Assembly (NCBI RefSeq): GCF_030929615.1
Contig: NZ_JAVFVU010000023.1
Location: 62,001-126,000, forward strand
Length of the DNA: 64,000 nucleotides
Source of the DNA: Dyadobacter sp. LHD-138
GTDB taxonomy: Bacteria; Bacteroidota; Bacteroidia; Cytophagales; Spirosomataceae
Direction: 5' to 3'
A program made the translations under genes and the position numbers. Shown here piece by piece: positions 40,705-50,697 of this stretch; the first letter of the stretch is position 1, and every line of letters starts with the position of its first letter. The notes beneath the pieces are model-generated. The model worked only from the letters and a program-made list of their open reading frames with translations, made no database searches and had not been told where the DNA came from.

Positions 40705-42903
40705 ATGAAGCATAATTTTTACTTTTCTACCTTTCATCAACACACGTTTGCCGGTCTATTAGCCATGGCCGTTACCACTTTCTCTGCGCAGGCACAGGAA
40801 GTGGTTTTATCTGATTCTACCCGAGAAAATATATTAAATCCTGTTGTGGTAACGGCTACGCGTTATGAAACCAGAAAGGAAAAAATTCCTCAGAAACTGG
40901 ATATCATCAGTCGCCAGGATATTGAAATGACCCCTTCCAATGACCTGACTGATATTGTCCGTAAAACTGCTGCCGTGGATGTCATTCAATATCCGAACCT
41001 TTCGTCGGGGATCGGTATCCGTGGATTTCGTCCGCAGTTCTCTGGATTAAACCAGCGTACTCTGCTCTTGATCGACGGCCGTGCCGCAGGAGCCACCAAC
41101 TTATCTCAGATCAACTTAAATGGTGTCGAAAGAATTGAGGTTTTAAAAGGACCTGCCTCTTCTTTGTACGGATCTCAGGCGATGGGCGGCGTCATTAACA
41201 TCATCACACAACGATCAAAAGGAGATACAAAAGGCAACGGATTTATCGAATACGGAAGTTTTCAAACATTGCAGGCGGGTTTGAATGCGGGTGGGAATCT
41301 TACCAAAAAACTGGATTATGACATGTCATTCTCCTATTTTGAAAGATCAAAAGATTATAAAATAGGGAAATGGAATTTGTTTCGCGATGCTTTTGATTAT
41401 ACGACGGTTAGAAAAAACTACACGACTCAACCCGTTCAGGATGTCGATGAGCGCAGTGCCGACGGTGTAAGAAGACCTTATACCAAGCTGCATTATTTTT
41501 CGGGTGCCTTGCGGTTGGGTTATCAGTTGAACGAAAATTGGCGGATTGATATTCGTGGGGATAAATTCCAGGCAAAAAACGTAGAATCGCCGGGAGAAAT
41601 TTCTTCGGGTTCCACCGAAGCAAGCACAAAGGATGTTGACCGCGCTGCATTTGATGTGGCTTTGACGGGTAAAATCGGTAATCACAGTCCGAGCCTGAAA
41701 GTTTTCACCTCGGAAGAAAATACAAAAAACTATACACTCAACACATCAGGCAAGCCGGTTATTCCATTCCGTTCTGCGGAATTGGGAAATTCCTGGAAAG
41801 GCATTCAGGTAAAGGATGTCTGGTCCATCGGTAAGCATTCTTTAATTGTAGGTTATGATTATCTGAATGCTTCAACCAAGAGCCGACGCTGGACAAACGA
41901 CACAACCGAACGCGCACCAACGCAGCCGGCTTATGCCATTATTTCTTCCGCATTTTTTGCCCAGGCCATGTTGAACTTCGGTCGCCTGACAGTGCAGCCA
42001 GGTGTCCGTTATGATAACATTACCTTTGATGTAAAGGAAACGGCACTTTTGCCGACGTATAAATCAGGTAAAAAAACGAATCCGTTTACAAGTCCGAGCT
42101 TAGGGCTGAGTTATGAGCTGATTCCTGCACTGCGGGTAAAAGGAACCGTTGGACGCGCTTTTGTAACCACAGATGCGTACAGCGTGGCAGGATATAACGA
42201 AATACGGGATTCAAAAGGAAGAATTGCGGTTACGGCCGGAAACCCTGATTTGAAAAACGAAAGCAGTGTGAGCTGGGATTTGGGTTTGAGTTTTAATAAA
42301 CCAAAAACAGGTCTTTCAGCTAACGTAACGTATTTTTCAACGAAGGTAACCAACCGGATTGCCAAGGTGATCAGAACGGTTAATGAACCGCTTGCCAATA
42401 AAGATGTCATCGTTTCCCGTGCTACTTTTGTCAATGCGGCGGATGCAGAAATCAACGGTTTGGAGACCGAAGTGACTTATGATTTCGGCGCACTTTCAAA
42501 TTATCGTTATTCCTTGAAAGCGTATATCAATGCAACTTCCATGTTTAAGGCAGCAGAAGATATCGTGGGAACTGACGAATCGAAAGTTACCCGCGATATT
42601 CAGAATGTGGCTAAAAACACATTCAACTATGGTTTGGAATATGATAACCTGAAATGGCTTCGTCTGCGTTTGTCGGGGCGTTCGATTGGAACACGCAAGG
42701 ATATCGACTACACGGATCCGATCAATCCAGTGATCGATTATCCTAAATACATGGTATTGGATTTTACGGCGGCTTTCAAAATCGCTCAAAAACATACGCT
42801 GGCGTTAAAGGTTAATAATGTAACCGATGAAAATTATTATGAAAAACGTGGCTATAACTTGCCCGGTCGCGCTGTTTCAGTACGTTATACAGTTGCATTT
42901 TAG
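40705..42903 (+). CDS. BtuB-like TonB-dependent receptor
   Basis: 732 residues from ATG 40705 (MKHNFYFSTFHQHTFAGLL), which opens the signal peptide ending ...FSAQAQ. There is no carboxypeptidase-like domain. A TonB-box region is followed by the plug (VVVTATRYETRKEKIPQKL, DIVRKTAAVDVIQYPN, GIGIRGFRP, LLLIDGRAAGAT, VERIEVLKGPASSLYGSQAMGGVINI) and a barrel that ends RGYNLPGRAVSVRYTVAF. The short plug without the extra domain is what cobalamin and colicin-type receptors show. With the riboswitch and metal permease upstream, the likely ligand is cobalamin or another corrinoid. Last gene of the operon, closed by a terminator. Confidence 0.88.
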   Translation: MKHNFYFSTFHQHTFAGLLAMAVTTFSAQAQEVVLSDSTRENILNPVVVTATRYETRKEKIPQKLDIISRQDIEMTPSNDLTDIVRKTAAVDVIQYPNLSSGIGIRGFRPQFSGLNQRTLLLIDGRAAGATNLSQINLNGVERIEVLKGPASSLYGSQAMGGVINIITQRSKGDTKGNGFIEYGSFQTLQAGLNAGGNLTKKLDYDMSFSYFERSKDYKIGKWNLFRDAFDYTTVRKNYTTQPVQDVDERSADGVRRPYTKLHYFSGALRLGYQLNENWRIDIRGDKFQAKNVESPGEISSGSTEASTKDVDRAAFDVALTGKIGNHSPSLKVFTSEENTKNYTLNTSGKPVIPFRSAELGNSWKGIQVKDVWSIGKHSLIVGYDYLNASTKSRRWTNDTTERAPTQPAYAIISSAFFAQAMLNFGRLTVQPGVRYDNITFDVKETALLPTYKSGKKTNPFTSPSLGLSYELIPALRVKGTVGRAFVTTDAYSVAGYNEIRDSKGRIAVTAGNPDLKNESSVSWDLGLSFNKPKTGLSANVTYFSTKVTNRIAKVIRTVNEPLANKDVIVSRATFVNAADAEINGLETEVTYDFGALSNYRYSLKAYINATSMFKAAEDIVGTDESKVTRDIQNVAKNTFNYGLEYDNLKWLRLRLSGRSIGTRKDIDYTDPINPVIDYPKYMVLDFTAAFKIAQKHTLALKVNNVTDENYYEKRGYNLPGRAVSVRYTVAF

Positions 42904-42965
42904 CATAAGCTAACCGGTTTTCGGTAACGCGCGTACCGAATTGTTTACCGTCGGGATAATAATAT

Positions 42966-43006
42966 AAATCCTTCATCCGTATCTTAGGATGAAGGATTTA
43001 TTATTT
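42966..43006 (+). terminator. Terminator of the permease-receptor operon
   Basis: The 13-bp perfect stem AAATCCTTCATCC / GGATGAAGGATTT (42966-42978, 42987-42999) is followed by TATTATTT. Confidence 0.85.
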
Positions 43007-43029
43007 GCGACATCTCAATCCAACTCATC

Positions 43030-43989
43030 ATGCGACTACGGATTTACTGCCTCATTATATTTTCATGCATTTTTCAGTTTTTAACTTCGGTTTGTCAGGC
43101 GCAGTCTGCATTTAACGTGGTTCCGCTTGGGGTTAAAGGCGGGGTTGAGGAAGGGAATATGTCGGCGTATATGATGGCGCCGGTCAATTCGACGGCTTAC
43201 GTTTGCCTGGATGCCGGCACCATACACCAGGGAATCGAAATGTCTGTTGCCAACGGAGCGTTTGCTGCAACGACCGACCAGGTTTTCAGGCGTTTTATCA
43301 AAGGTTATCTGATCTCACACCCGCACCTCGACCATATTTCCGGTCTGATCATCAATGCGCCTGAGGATACGGTCAAGAGTATTTATGGCTTGCCAAAATG
43401 TATCGAAATTGTTAAAAAGCACTATTTCAACTGGGAAAGCTGGCCGAATTTCGGAAGTGACGGTAACGGTGTTTCTTTGAAAAAATACAAGTATAAACCG
43501 TTGACGGAAGGGCAGGAGGTAAGTCTGGAAAATACAGAAATGACCGTAAAATCTTTCTCACTCAGTCACGGGAATCCTTATGAAAGTGCCGCGTTCCTGA
43601 TTCAGCATAATGGAAAACAGGTTTTGTATTTTGGAGATACCGGTCCCGACGAGGTGGAAAAATCAAACAAACTTCAAAAAGTCTGGGAAGCGGTTGCTCC
43701 GTTAGTCAAAACAAAAACGTTAACCGGCATTTTCCTTGAAGTTTCCTATCCCAATGAGCAGCCTGATGATAAACTTTTTGGGCACCTTACGCCCGCATGG
43801 CTGATGAAAGAAATGAATAAACTGGCTGCGCTGGCGGGAAAGGAAAATATGCGCGATTTAAAGGTTATTGTTACGCACATCAAGCCGACGGGACAAAACG
43901 AGGTAATCATCAAAGGCCAGCTGAGCGATGGCAATGCGCTGGGACTTGACATTATTTTTCCGGAACAGGGAAGTGCTTTCGAGTTATAA
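43030..43989 (+). CDS. Class II 3',5'-cyclic-nucleotide phosphodiesterase, exported
   Basis: 319 residues with a signal peptide (IYCLIIFSCIFQFLTSVCQAQ). The metallo-beta-lactamase-like fold of class II phosphodiesterases is seen in CLDAGTIHQGI, LISHPHLDHISGLI (HxHxDH), FSLSHGNP, YFGDTGPD and FLEVSYPNEQPDDKLFGHLTP, with KVIVTHIKPTG near the end. Family members (yeast PDE1, Vibrio CpdP) hydrolyse cAMP and cGMP; the signal peptide suggests a periplasmic role. It stands alone and is convergent with the DUF72 gene. Confidence 0.88.
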   Translation: MRLRIYCLIIFSCIFQFLTSVCQAQSAFNVVPLGVKGGVEEGNMSAYMMAPVNSTAYVCLDAGTIHQGIEMSVANGAFAATTDQVFRRFIKGYLISHPHLDHISGLIINAPEDTVKSIYGLPKCIEIVKKHYFNWESWPNFGSDGNGVSLKKYKYKPLTEGQEVSLENTEMTVKSFSLSHGNPYESAAFLIQHNGKQVLYFGDTGPDEVEKSNKLQKVWEAVAPLVKTKTLTGIFLEVSYPNEQPDDKLFGHLTPAWLMKEMNKLAALAGKENMRDLKVIVTHIKPTGQNEVIIKGQLSDGNALGLDIIFPEQGSAFEL

Positions 43990-44049
43990 AAATGCCACGA
44001 ATTCAGACGGCAAACATTTACGAAATTCGTGGCAAAGAGAAAGTTATGG

Positions 44050-44943
44050 CTAAAACAATCCGATTTGCTTGGAGGCATTTGGATTATGCGGAATTTTAAT
44101 GTCCGTCCCAAACTCCTTGTTGACTTTTTCGATCAGATAAGCCGATAGAAGGGGAGAGGCTTCTTCGTGATTTTGGTGCACAAAGAAATAGATGTTTTCA
44201 ATGCCGGCATCTACCCATTTTTTCAACCGGTCCATCCAGTCGTCCAGGCGCGTGTAATCAGAGTCCACATTAGCTCCGTTATAGCGGACAAATGCCGTTG
44301 GGGTCGTCAGGCGCATATGCAGCAGGTCGCGGCGGCCGGCGGTATCGGTGATGATGTGTGTGATATTTTTCTTTTCGAGATGTTCATAAAGGCTGTCGCT
44401 GTTCCAGGATCCGTCATACCAGCCGGTATGCCTCAGTTCAAGTGCCAAAGGAAATCCGGACGGCCATACTTCCAGATAATCTCTTAGAACTTCCCAGTTT
44501 TTCGGTCCGAAGTTATCCGGCAATTGCAGAAACAGCATGCCCAGTTTTTCTTCAAGATGTGAAATATGATCCAGATACACACTCGTTGGGTCTTCCGCAT
44601 CTTTCAACCTTTTCCAATGACTGATCCCCTGGTGCAATTTTGGGAAAAACCTGAAACCTTCCGGAGTTTTATCATGCCAGCTGTCAATGGTATCAACCGG
44701 GAAATTGTTATAAAAGGTAGCATTTAATTCAATGCTGTTGAATTGTGTGGCATAATAGGCAAGCTCGTCTTTTGTACCTTTTGGATAAAAGTTTTTCAGG
44801 TCGGACTTATTCCATTTTGCACAGCCGATAAAAATCTCCGGCCTGCCTTTTTTCGATTTTTCTAAAACGATCTTGTTATCCTTATGATCGGGAGGAAGTA
44901 CGAAATCAACTTTCTCCGGGTTTTCAATTTTTCCGAATTTCAT
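44050..44943 (-). CDS. DUF72 (YecE-like) protein
   Basis: 297 residues from ATG 44943 (MKFGKIENPEKVDFVLPP). The TIM-barrel DUF72 family signature is seen in IFIGCAKWNKSDLKNFYP, AYYATQFNSIELNATFY, FRFFPKLHQGISH, MLFLQLPDNFGP, ALELRHTGWYDG and YFFVHQNHEEASP. Its role is not established; some authors suggest a nuclease-like or stress function. The upstream start at 45024 overlaps the terminator of the cupin gene and is not preferred. Confidence 0.9.
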   Translation of the reverse strand: MKFGKIENPEKVDFVLPPDHKDNKIVLEKSKKGRPEIFIGCAKWNKSDLKNFYPKGTKDELAYYATQFNSIELNATFYNNFPVDTIDSWHDKTPEGFRFFPKLHQGISHWKRLKDAEDPTSVYLDHISHLEEKLGMLFLQLPDNFGPKNWEVLRDYLEVWPSGFPLALELRHTGWYDGSWNSDSLYEHLEKKNITHIITDTAGRRDLLHMRLTTPTAFVRYNGANVDSDYTRLDDWMDRLKKWVDAGIENIYFFVHQNHEEASPLLSAYLIEKVNKEFGTDIKIPHNPNASKQIGLF

Positions 44944-45037
44944 GGCGCTATATATGGGAGTAAGGTTTGGGAAAGGTGACGGGAGGTTTAAATTTACCAA
45001 ATATTTCAGGTATCGAAGCTCCAAAAACTAATTGAGT

Positions 45038-45071
45038 AAAAAAAGTGCCATGGTTAATGAGCCATGGCACT
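45038..45071 (-). terminator. Terminator of the cupin gene
   Basis: 10-bp perfect stem AGTGCCATGG / CCATGGCACT (45044-45053, 45062-45071), followed on the minus strand by a T run. Confidence 0.8.
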
Positions 45072-45086
45072 GTCACTTTGTCAAAA

Positions 45087-45602
45087 TTATCTTCCGAAAT
45101 CATCCTGAACGCGGACGATATCGTCTTCATCCGATGGATTGGAAGGATCCGTATGTTGCCAGATTTCGGCCACAACACCCCATTCGTCAACACCGATCAA
45201 ACGGTGGCGCTCACCCTGATTCAGGCTGATCACCGTTCCGATTGGCAATTGTTTCATTTCCGTTTCTTCATCCGTATCGCTGATCACAATACCCGCGTTG
45301 CCACCGATCACTTTCCAGATTTCGGCACGACGGTGGTGATATTGCCATGATAAACGTTTTTCAGGAGCCACCACTAAGATTTTTGGGCTTAGCTTTTCAT
45401 AACCTGCAAAATCTTCCAGGGATAAATGCGGGAAGAATGTTTTGATAAACTGTGGCGCCTGGCTTTCGTCAAGTACAAAAAAGCCTCCCCAAGGACGAGA
45501 ATGGTCTTTAGCTACAACATTGAAGCCTTGTTCGTCAATGAACTTCTGTACATTTTCGAAAACAATAGCTTTGTCTGTTGAAGCAGGAAATACGTCAAGC
45601 AT
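45087..45602 (-). CDS. Phosphomannose isomerase type II-like cupin protein
   Basis: 171 residues, single cupin. The pattern KILVVAPEKRLSWQYHHRRAEIWKVIGGNAGI (His pair and Glu) with LNQGERHRLIGVDEWGVVAEIWQH is that of the C-terminal cupin of type II mannose-6-phosphate isomerase/GDP-mannose pyrophosphorylase proteins, here without the pyrophosphorylase half. A short N-terminus reads SRPWGGFFVLDE. Family members bind a divalent metal; a mannose-related role is plausible given the mannoside locus upstream, but it is not part of its operon. Confidence 0.75.
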   Translation of the reverse strand: MLDVFPASTDKAIVFENVQKFIDEQGFNVVAKDHSRPWGGFFVLDESQAPQFIKTFFPHLSLEDFAGYEKLSPKILVVAPEKRLSWQYHHRRAEIWKVIGGNAGIVISDTDEETEMKQLPIGTVISLNQGERHRLIGVDEWGVVAEIWQHTDPSNPSDEDDIVRVQDDFGR

Positions 45603-45651
45603 ATTTTGATAAGTTTGGTTATGATCCGATAAACCTCAAAATTAGGATAAA

Positions 45652-45687
45652 AAGCAAAAAGATGCTCCGATATTTTGGAGCATCTTT
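45652..45687 (-). terminator. Terminator of the SusC/SusD operon at 45.7-50.3 kb
   Basis: 11-bp perfect stem AAAGATGCTCC / GGAGCATCTTT (45658-45668, 45677-45687) with a T-rich tail on the minus strand. Confidence 0.8.
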
Positions 45688-45705
45688 CGAAGAGGCTGTC
45701 GTATC

Positions 45706-47226
45706 TTATTTATCCCACCACATTTTGGTCATGAAAGTATCTCCACCTTGTCGTGTGATCGCTTCTTTGATGTTGTCGTTTACACCCACCTCACTTTGCG
45801 GATAACGCAGGCGGCGGGGGATTTGACCGTTGGTTTCATTTCCAGGATAGTTTACGGGAATCAGTTTTGGGAATCCTGTTCTGCGCCAGTCGGCCCAGGC
45901 CTCCATGTGGTTTAGTACGGAGCCATTGATCAGCCAGTTTTCTGTTTGGATCGCTTCCATTTTTGCATCCAGGCTGCCAGCCGGATAAGGATTTGCGGCT
46001 GCATAAGCTTTTGCATCTGCGTCGGTCAGTATACCGCCATAAGAATTTAGCTGAAGAATCGCCGCTGTTTGTCCCGCCTCAAAGGCTGCTTTGGCGTCAC
46101 CCGCAGACCAGCCACGTTCAATCGCTTCGGCTTTCAACAATTGAGATTCGGCATAGGTCATGATGAAATACGGGTTACTCAACGCATACATGTTTGGTGC
46201 AGTGCGGGAATAGTTGTCCAGATTTTTTTCAGGAAGCGAAGCCAATGCGGTGGCATCGGTTCCGCTTGGAATACCTATTTGTTTGTCAACAGAGCGGTCG
46301 CCATTTTTTAGCGCAGCCACAACCGGAAGTCGGGGGTCTTTTCTTGCTTTCATCATATCGATGAAGGTTTTGGCCCATTGGATATTATTTCCATCGGCGA
46401 TTTTTCTCCCCGCGCCCAGGTTCCATGAGTTGGCGTTGGAGTTGTTTCCTGCTCCGGTTTTGTCCATTTTAATGGCAAAGCTATCATCATTGCTGGTCAT
46501 AACACCGGCATCAATAGCCTTCTTTGCCCAGCTTTGTGCATTGGCTGCGTCGGCTTTTTGCATACGCAAAGCAATGCGCAGCATCAAAGAATGTGCACCT
46601 CTTTTCCACTTTTCAAGATCACCGCCATAAACAAAATCAGCGGTTGTGGGTTTGTATGAAGAGGCATTAAATGCCTTGGTCGCTTCATCAAGCTCTTTCA
46701 GCATGTCCATGTAGATGGCCTGCTGCGCATCATATTTGGGAGAATTGATCTTGCTGATAAATCCTTTTCCGGCTTCTGAATAAGGCACGTCGCCATAAAG
46801 GTCCGTCAGGAATGAAGTTTCAACCACCCTCAGTATTCTCGCCATGGACAATATGTTCACATCTTTGGCATCCTTGCTTGCCAGATCGATCAAGTTCACC
46901 AGGTTTTTTATCGAGTTGGGATAAGAGCTTTCGAAATAGGCTGCGCTTAAATCGCCCTGAAAAGTATAAACGGTTCCGCGGTAAAAATTCACCTCCACCG
47001 AAGCCATTTGCTGCATGATACAACCTGCATAAATAAAGTTGGCGCGCCAGGATTTATAACCGGGGTCACCGGCAGAACCGGCAAGCAGCAGCGATGATTG
47101 ACTTAGCAGATAGTCCAGAGGAACAGACGCCGGAGCATTCGGATTAATGTTCACTTTCTCAAAGTCCTTCGTGCAAGAACCCAAAAAGGTCATCAGACTG
47201 AAAAGGATTAATATTTTATGTCTCAT
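45706..47226 (-). CDS. SusD/RagB-like nutrient-binding outer-membrane lipoprotein
   Basis: 506 residues. Lipoprotein signal MRHKILILFSLMTFLGSC with Cys18. Typical text of the SusD-like_2 branch: FEKVNINPNAPASVPLDYLL, RILRVVETSFLTDLYGDVPYSEA, NDGDLEKWKRGAHSLMLRIALR (helical TPR-like region) and YFIMTYAESQLLKAEAI. It would cap the SusC barrel encoded immediately upstream (34-base gap) and bind the imported ligand. The ligand is unknown but likely a mannoside or peptide. Confidence 0.9.
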   Translation of the reverse strand: MRHKILILFSLMTFLGSCTKDFEKVNINPNAPASVPLDYLLSQSSLLLAGSAGDPGYKSWRANFIYAGCIMQQMASVEVNFYRGTVYTFQGDLSAAYFESSYPNSIKNLVNLIDLASKDAKDVNILSMARILRVVETSFLTDLYGDVPYSEAGKGFISKINSPKYDAQQAIYMDMLKELDEATKAFNASSYKPTTADFVYGGDLEKWKRGAHSLMLRIALRMQKADAANAQSWAKKAIDAGVMTSNDDSFAIKMDKTGAGNNSNANSWNLGAGRKIADGNNIQWAKTFIDMMKARKDPRLPVVAALKNGDRSVDKQIGIPSGTDATALASLPEKNLDNYSRTAPNMYALSNPYFIMTYAESQLLKAEAIERGWSAGDAKAAFEAGQTAAILQLNSYGGILTDADAKAYAAANPYPAGSLDAKMEAIQTENWLINGSVLNHMEAWADWRRTGFPKLIPVNYPGNETNGQIPRRLRYPQSEVGVNDNIKEAITRQGGDTFMTKMWWDK

Positions 47227-47259
47227 AATGTTATCTTGTTTGATATGATACCGACTCTT

Positions 47260-50200
47260 TTAGAATTTCAAATTCAGGTTAACGCCCATACTGCGTGTTG
47301 GCGGAGCGCTGTAAAATTCCAGCCCCTGCGCGTTCGAACTGTTGTAATTTGATTCAGGATCGATATTCGGTGTTTTCTTAAATAATATAAAAAGATTACG
47401 TCCGGTCAGAGACAGTGAAACCGCTTTAAACGGAGATTTTGGGCCAAGATATTTCGTTGGTATTGCGTAATCGATGATCACTTGACGCAGCTTCACAAAG
47501 TCAGAACTATACACAAACGGTGTGGCAATGTTGTTGGCTATTCGTTCATAGTACGGCTGTGCATCCACACGAATGGTATTAGGTTCGCCTTTTTCGTTTA
47601 CCCCTTCGCCGATAAGTCCGCCGTCACGTCCTACAAGTGTTTCGATTTGATTTCCGCGCCGGTAGCCCAATGCGTTTGTGCCTGAGAATAATTTTCCACC
47701 GAATTTACCGTCTACCAGGAAGCTCAATCCGAAGCCTTTGTAGCGGAACGAGTTAGTGAAACCTAGTGTCCATGGTGAAACCCCGGAACCATAACTGATC
47801 AGCTCACCCTGAAGCGGATAACCCTGTGCATCGTATACCACGCGGCCTTGTGCGTCACGTTTGAAATCAAAACCTTTTACCTGGCTGTAAGGAAGGCCTA
47901 TGTCCTGGTGTACGTATGCCGTTCTGGTTCTGTTTTCATCCACACGTAACGTTTGCAGATTGTCATACAGGTTGATAACCTCACTCTTGTTGTAGGCCAT
48001 ATTAAAGGATGCATTCCAGGTAAAGGAATTCTTTTTCAGTGCTTCAAAATTCAACAAAAGTTCGATACCCTTGTTCGATATTTCACCTACATTAAACGTT
48101 GCCGCATTGTAGCCTGAGGTATAAGATACGGTTGCATTGACAATGTCATTGGTTGTTTTTCTCGTATAAAATGCGATGTCAGCGGTCAGACGATTGTTGA
48201 ATAATCTTGTTTCGAGTCCAGCTTCAAAGGTTGTAGAGGTTAATGGCTGTAACAGACTATTGGGTATTTCTGAATTGTTGATCTGGGCCAGCGGAGCACC
48301 GTTGTGCGCACCGGAAAGTGCGTAGGTAAGTAATAATTTATATGGATCAGTTGCACCACCGGCCTGTGCCCATGAGGACCTTACTTTCAGGTAATTGATC
48401 GCATTCGGCATTTGTATCGCCTCTGAGACGACAAAACTACCACCCACGGAAGGATAAAGTATACTGTTGTATCCTCTGGCCAGCGTTGAGAACCAGTCGT
48501 TTCGTGCCGTGGCCGTTATGAACAGATAATTGTTGAAAGAAAACTCACCGGAGGCGTAAAGTGAATTGATACGTTTTTCAATGTAGTTTTCACTGGAACT
48601 TCTGGCAGCTGGATCGATGTTGGAAATATCATAGAAAAACGGAATGTTAAAGTTGCTTCCGCCAAGGTTGGTAAGGCGGTTAACATTGCGCATCTGGTTT
48701 CCGCCCAGAATCAGGTTTAGCCCAAACTTATCTCCGAATTTCTTGTCGACACCCAGCATCAAGTCCATATTACGCTCCATAAATTCTCTTTGATTGGAGG
48801 TATAGGAGCCCAGCGTTTTGTAGGCGGTACCATAAGGCTCGATGGAACGATAGCGGTAATTGAAATAATCGATCCCGATACGTCCTTTCACATAAAGCCA
48901 GTCGGTAAAGTCAAATTTAGGTTCGATGGCACCGATCACCCGGTTTTTCTGATCATTGTTAACGAAATCGTAGGCTGCGAAATAAGGGTTGGTCACATAA
49001 ACGTTATCAGACCAAACGAGCTCATTTCCTTTGGCGTCATATTTGCTGTCTTTGAACGTGTTAACGTCCATGGAAGAAGCAAGAGAATAAAGCGTGTAAT
49101 TGGCATTTCCCGGAGAATCGGATAGTCTCGGTCTGTTTTTGGTTTTTTCAAAGACGTACTTGATGTTGGTAAGGATCGTCAGTTTTTTGCCAAGCGTTGA
49201 ATTAACATTCAAAGCAAAGTTATTACGGTGCAGCGTATTGTTTGGCATTACCCCTTTGTTATCCATGTTATTCATGGAGAAGCGATAAGTGCTGCTGGCC
49301 GCCGCTCCTGAAAAGGCGACACTGTTCGTGAAAGTACTTCCCATCTGGTAAAATTTCGTCAGGTTATCCCGCTGTGCAACATAGGGTCTGGATACGCCAT
49401 CGTACTGAATCGCATTGGTGCCATCCAGTTTCGATCCCCAGCTATTTGAGGTAAGGGCCTCTGCGACCGTTGTGGGCTTCAAACCTTTATTACCCATTCC
49501 GTATTGGTACTGGTAATCTTTGAATTCTTTGATCAATAAGTCCTCGGCAAGGAAATTGCTATTAACTTCCAGGCCAATACCTTTTTCTTTTTTTCCACCT
49601 TTTGTTGTCACAAGGATGGCACCGTTGGATGCCCGTGAGCCGTAAAGCGCTGCGGCCGTAGCACCTTTCAAAACGCTGATGTTTTCAACTTCATCGGGGT
49701 TTAAACTCGAAATCCCGTCGCCCTGGTCAGCGCCTCCCCACATGCCTGCCTGCCCAAGATTGTCATTGTTAATCGGTATACCGTCTACAACGATCAGTGG
49801 CTGGTTATTTCCGGAAATGGATCCGTTTCCTCGCAGGGTTATCCGTGTGGAACCTGCCGGTCCTGTGGCTGTTCCGGTAATATTAAGACCGGCCACTTTG
49901 CCTGCGAGGGAATTTGCCATGTTTGGCGTGCGGGCAACGGTCAGTTCTTCTCCCTTGATCTCGGAAACGGCATAACCAAGTGCTTTTTTCTCCTTTTTAA
50001 TACCAAGCGCAGTGACGACAACTTCATTCAGTGCGGTGGCTTCGACGGTCAGCGAAACATCAAGGACGGATGCATTGACTGTGATTTCTTTTGAATTGTA
50101 TCCGATGAAACTGAAAGTAAGCACTTTGCCTTTTTCGGCCATGATGCTGTATTCTCCCTTGTCGTTGGTGGTGGTGCCGCGGTTTGTTCCTTTCAGAACC

Positions 50201-50328
50201 ACATTGACACCGGCAATTTCACTTCCTCCTTCTTCAGTCACTTTCCCCGTTACCGTCATTTCCTGGGCAAAACCCACGGTGACGAGTAAGGAAAAGAAGA
50301 GTGCTGTCACTAGTACATTTTTTCGCAT
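47260..50328 (-). CDS. SusC/RagA-family TonB-linked outer-membrane transporter
   Basis: 1022 residues. Signal peptide (MRKNVLVTALFFSLLVTVGFAQ), carboxypeptidase-like domain (VTGKVTEEGGSEIAGVNVVLKG), plug (SLAGKVAGLNITGTATGPAGS, ITLRGNGSISGNNQPLIVVDG, ISVLKGATAAALYGSRASNGAILVTTKKG) and a large barrel ending MGVNLNLKF. The SusC domain order and length are standard. It is the first gene of a two-gene transcript with the SusD-like lipoprotein. The substrate cannot be read from sequence; the neighbouring enzymes suggest beta-mannosides. Confidence 0.93.
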   Translation of the reverse strand: MRKNVLVTALFFSLLVTVGFAQEMTVTGKVTEEGGSEIAGVNVVLKGTNRGTTTNDKGEYSIMAEKGKVLTFSFIGYNSKEITVNASVLDVSLTVEATALNEVVVTALGIKKEKKALGYAVSEIKGEELTVARTPNMANSLAGKVAGLNITGTATGPAGSTRITLRGNGSISGNNQPLIVVDGIPINNDNLGQAGMWGGADQGDGISSLNPDEVENISVLKGATAAALYGSRASNGAILVTTKGGKKEKGIGLEVNSNFLAEDLLIKEFKDYQYQYGMGNKGLKPTTVAEALTSNSWGSKLDGTNAIQYDGVSRPYVAQRDNLTKFYQMGSTFTNSVAFSGAAASSTYRFSMNNMDNKGVMPNNTLHRNNFALNVNSTLGKKLTILTNIKYVFEKTKNRPRLSDSPGNANYTLYSLASSMDVNTFKDSKYDAKGNELVWSDNVYVTNPYFAAYDFVNNDQKNRVIGAIEPKFDFTDWLYVKGRIGIDYFNYRYRSIEPYGTAYKTLGSYTSNQREFMERNMDLMLGVDKKFGDKFGLNLILGGNQMRNVNRLTNLGGSNFNIPFFYDISNIDPAARSSSENYIEKRINSLYASGEFSFNNYLFITATARNDWFSTLARGYNSILYPSVGGSFVVSEAIQMPNAINYLKVRSSWAQAGGATDPYKLLLTYALSGAHNGAPLAQINNSEIPNSLLQPLTSTTFEAGLETRLFNNRLTADIAFYTRKTTNDIVNATVSYTSGYNAATFNVGEISNKGIELLLNFEALKKNSFTWNASFNMAYNKSEVINLYDNLQTLRVDENRTRTAYVHQDIGLPYSQVKGFDFKRDAQGRVVYDAQGYPLQGELISYGSGVSPWTLGFTNSFRYKGFGLSFLVDGKFGGKLFSGTNALGYRRGNQIETLVGRDGGLIGEGVNEKGEPNTIRVDAQPYYERIANNIATPFVYSSDFVKLRQVIIDYAIPTKYLGPKSPFKAVSLSLTGRNLFILFKKTPNIDPESNYNSSNAQGLEFYSAPPTRSMGVNLNLKF

Positions 50329-50696
50329 ACTGCTTTCAAGTTTTAAAATAGGTTAACTGGACTCTTGTAGATAAAATTAATTATACAAATAGTTACATCT
50401 GGTTGATTTTTCTATTGATATAGTTAAATTATTTATTGCAAATTTACCATTTGAAAATTAGCCGTATATAGTCGTATTTTATCAAAAAATAACACAGTTA
50501 TTATCTTCGGAAAGCCGGTATAGCGATGGGTTGTAATGATAATGAGTCAATTGATACAAATTTTAATTGTATCAATTGGCTCATTATTAGTTGTTTATGT
50601 TCGGTTGTTTCGTTTGGTGGTAGCTGATTTAGATGCAGCTACGTACAATGGTATATTTTTTAGTCTTTTTGATAGAAAATCACGGTATGGAGCGGA
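50329..50696. other. Promoter region of the SusC gene, with a large palindrome
   Basis: An AT-rich spacer with no gene. At 50539-50559 and 50568-50588 lies a 21-bp inverted repeat with one mismatch (TAATGAGTCAATTGATACAA pairs with TTGTATCAATTGGCTCATTA; 8-base AT loop). It may be a terminator for read-through or a protein binding site. No extra coding sequence is seen. Confidence 0.5.
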
Positions 50697-50697
50697 G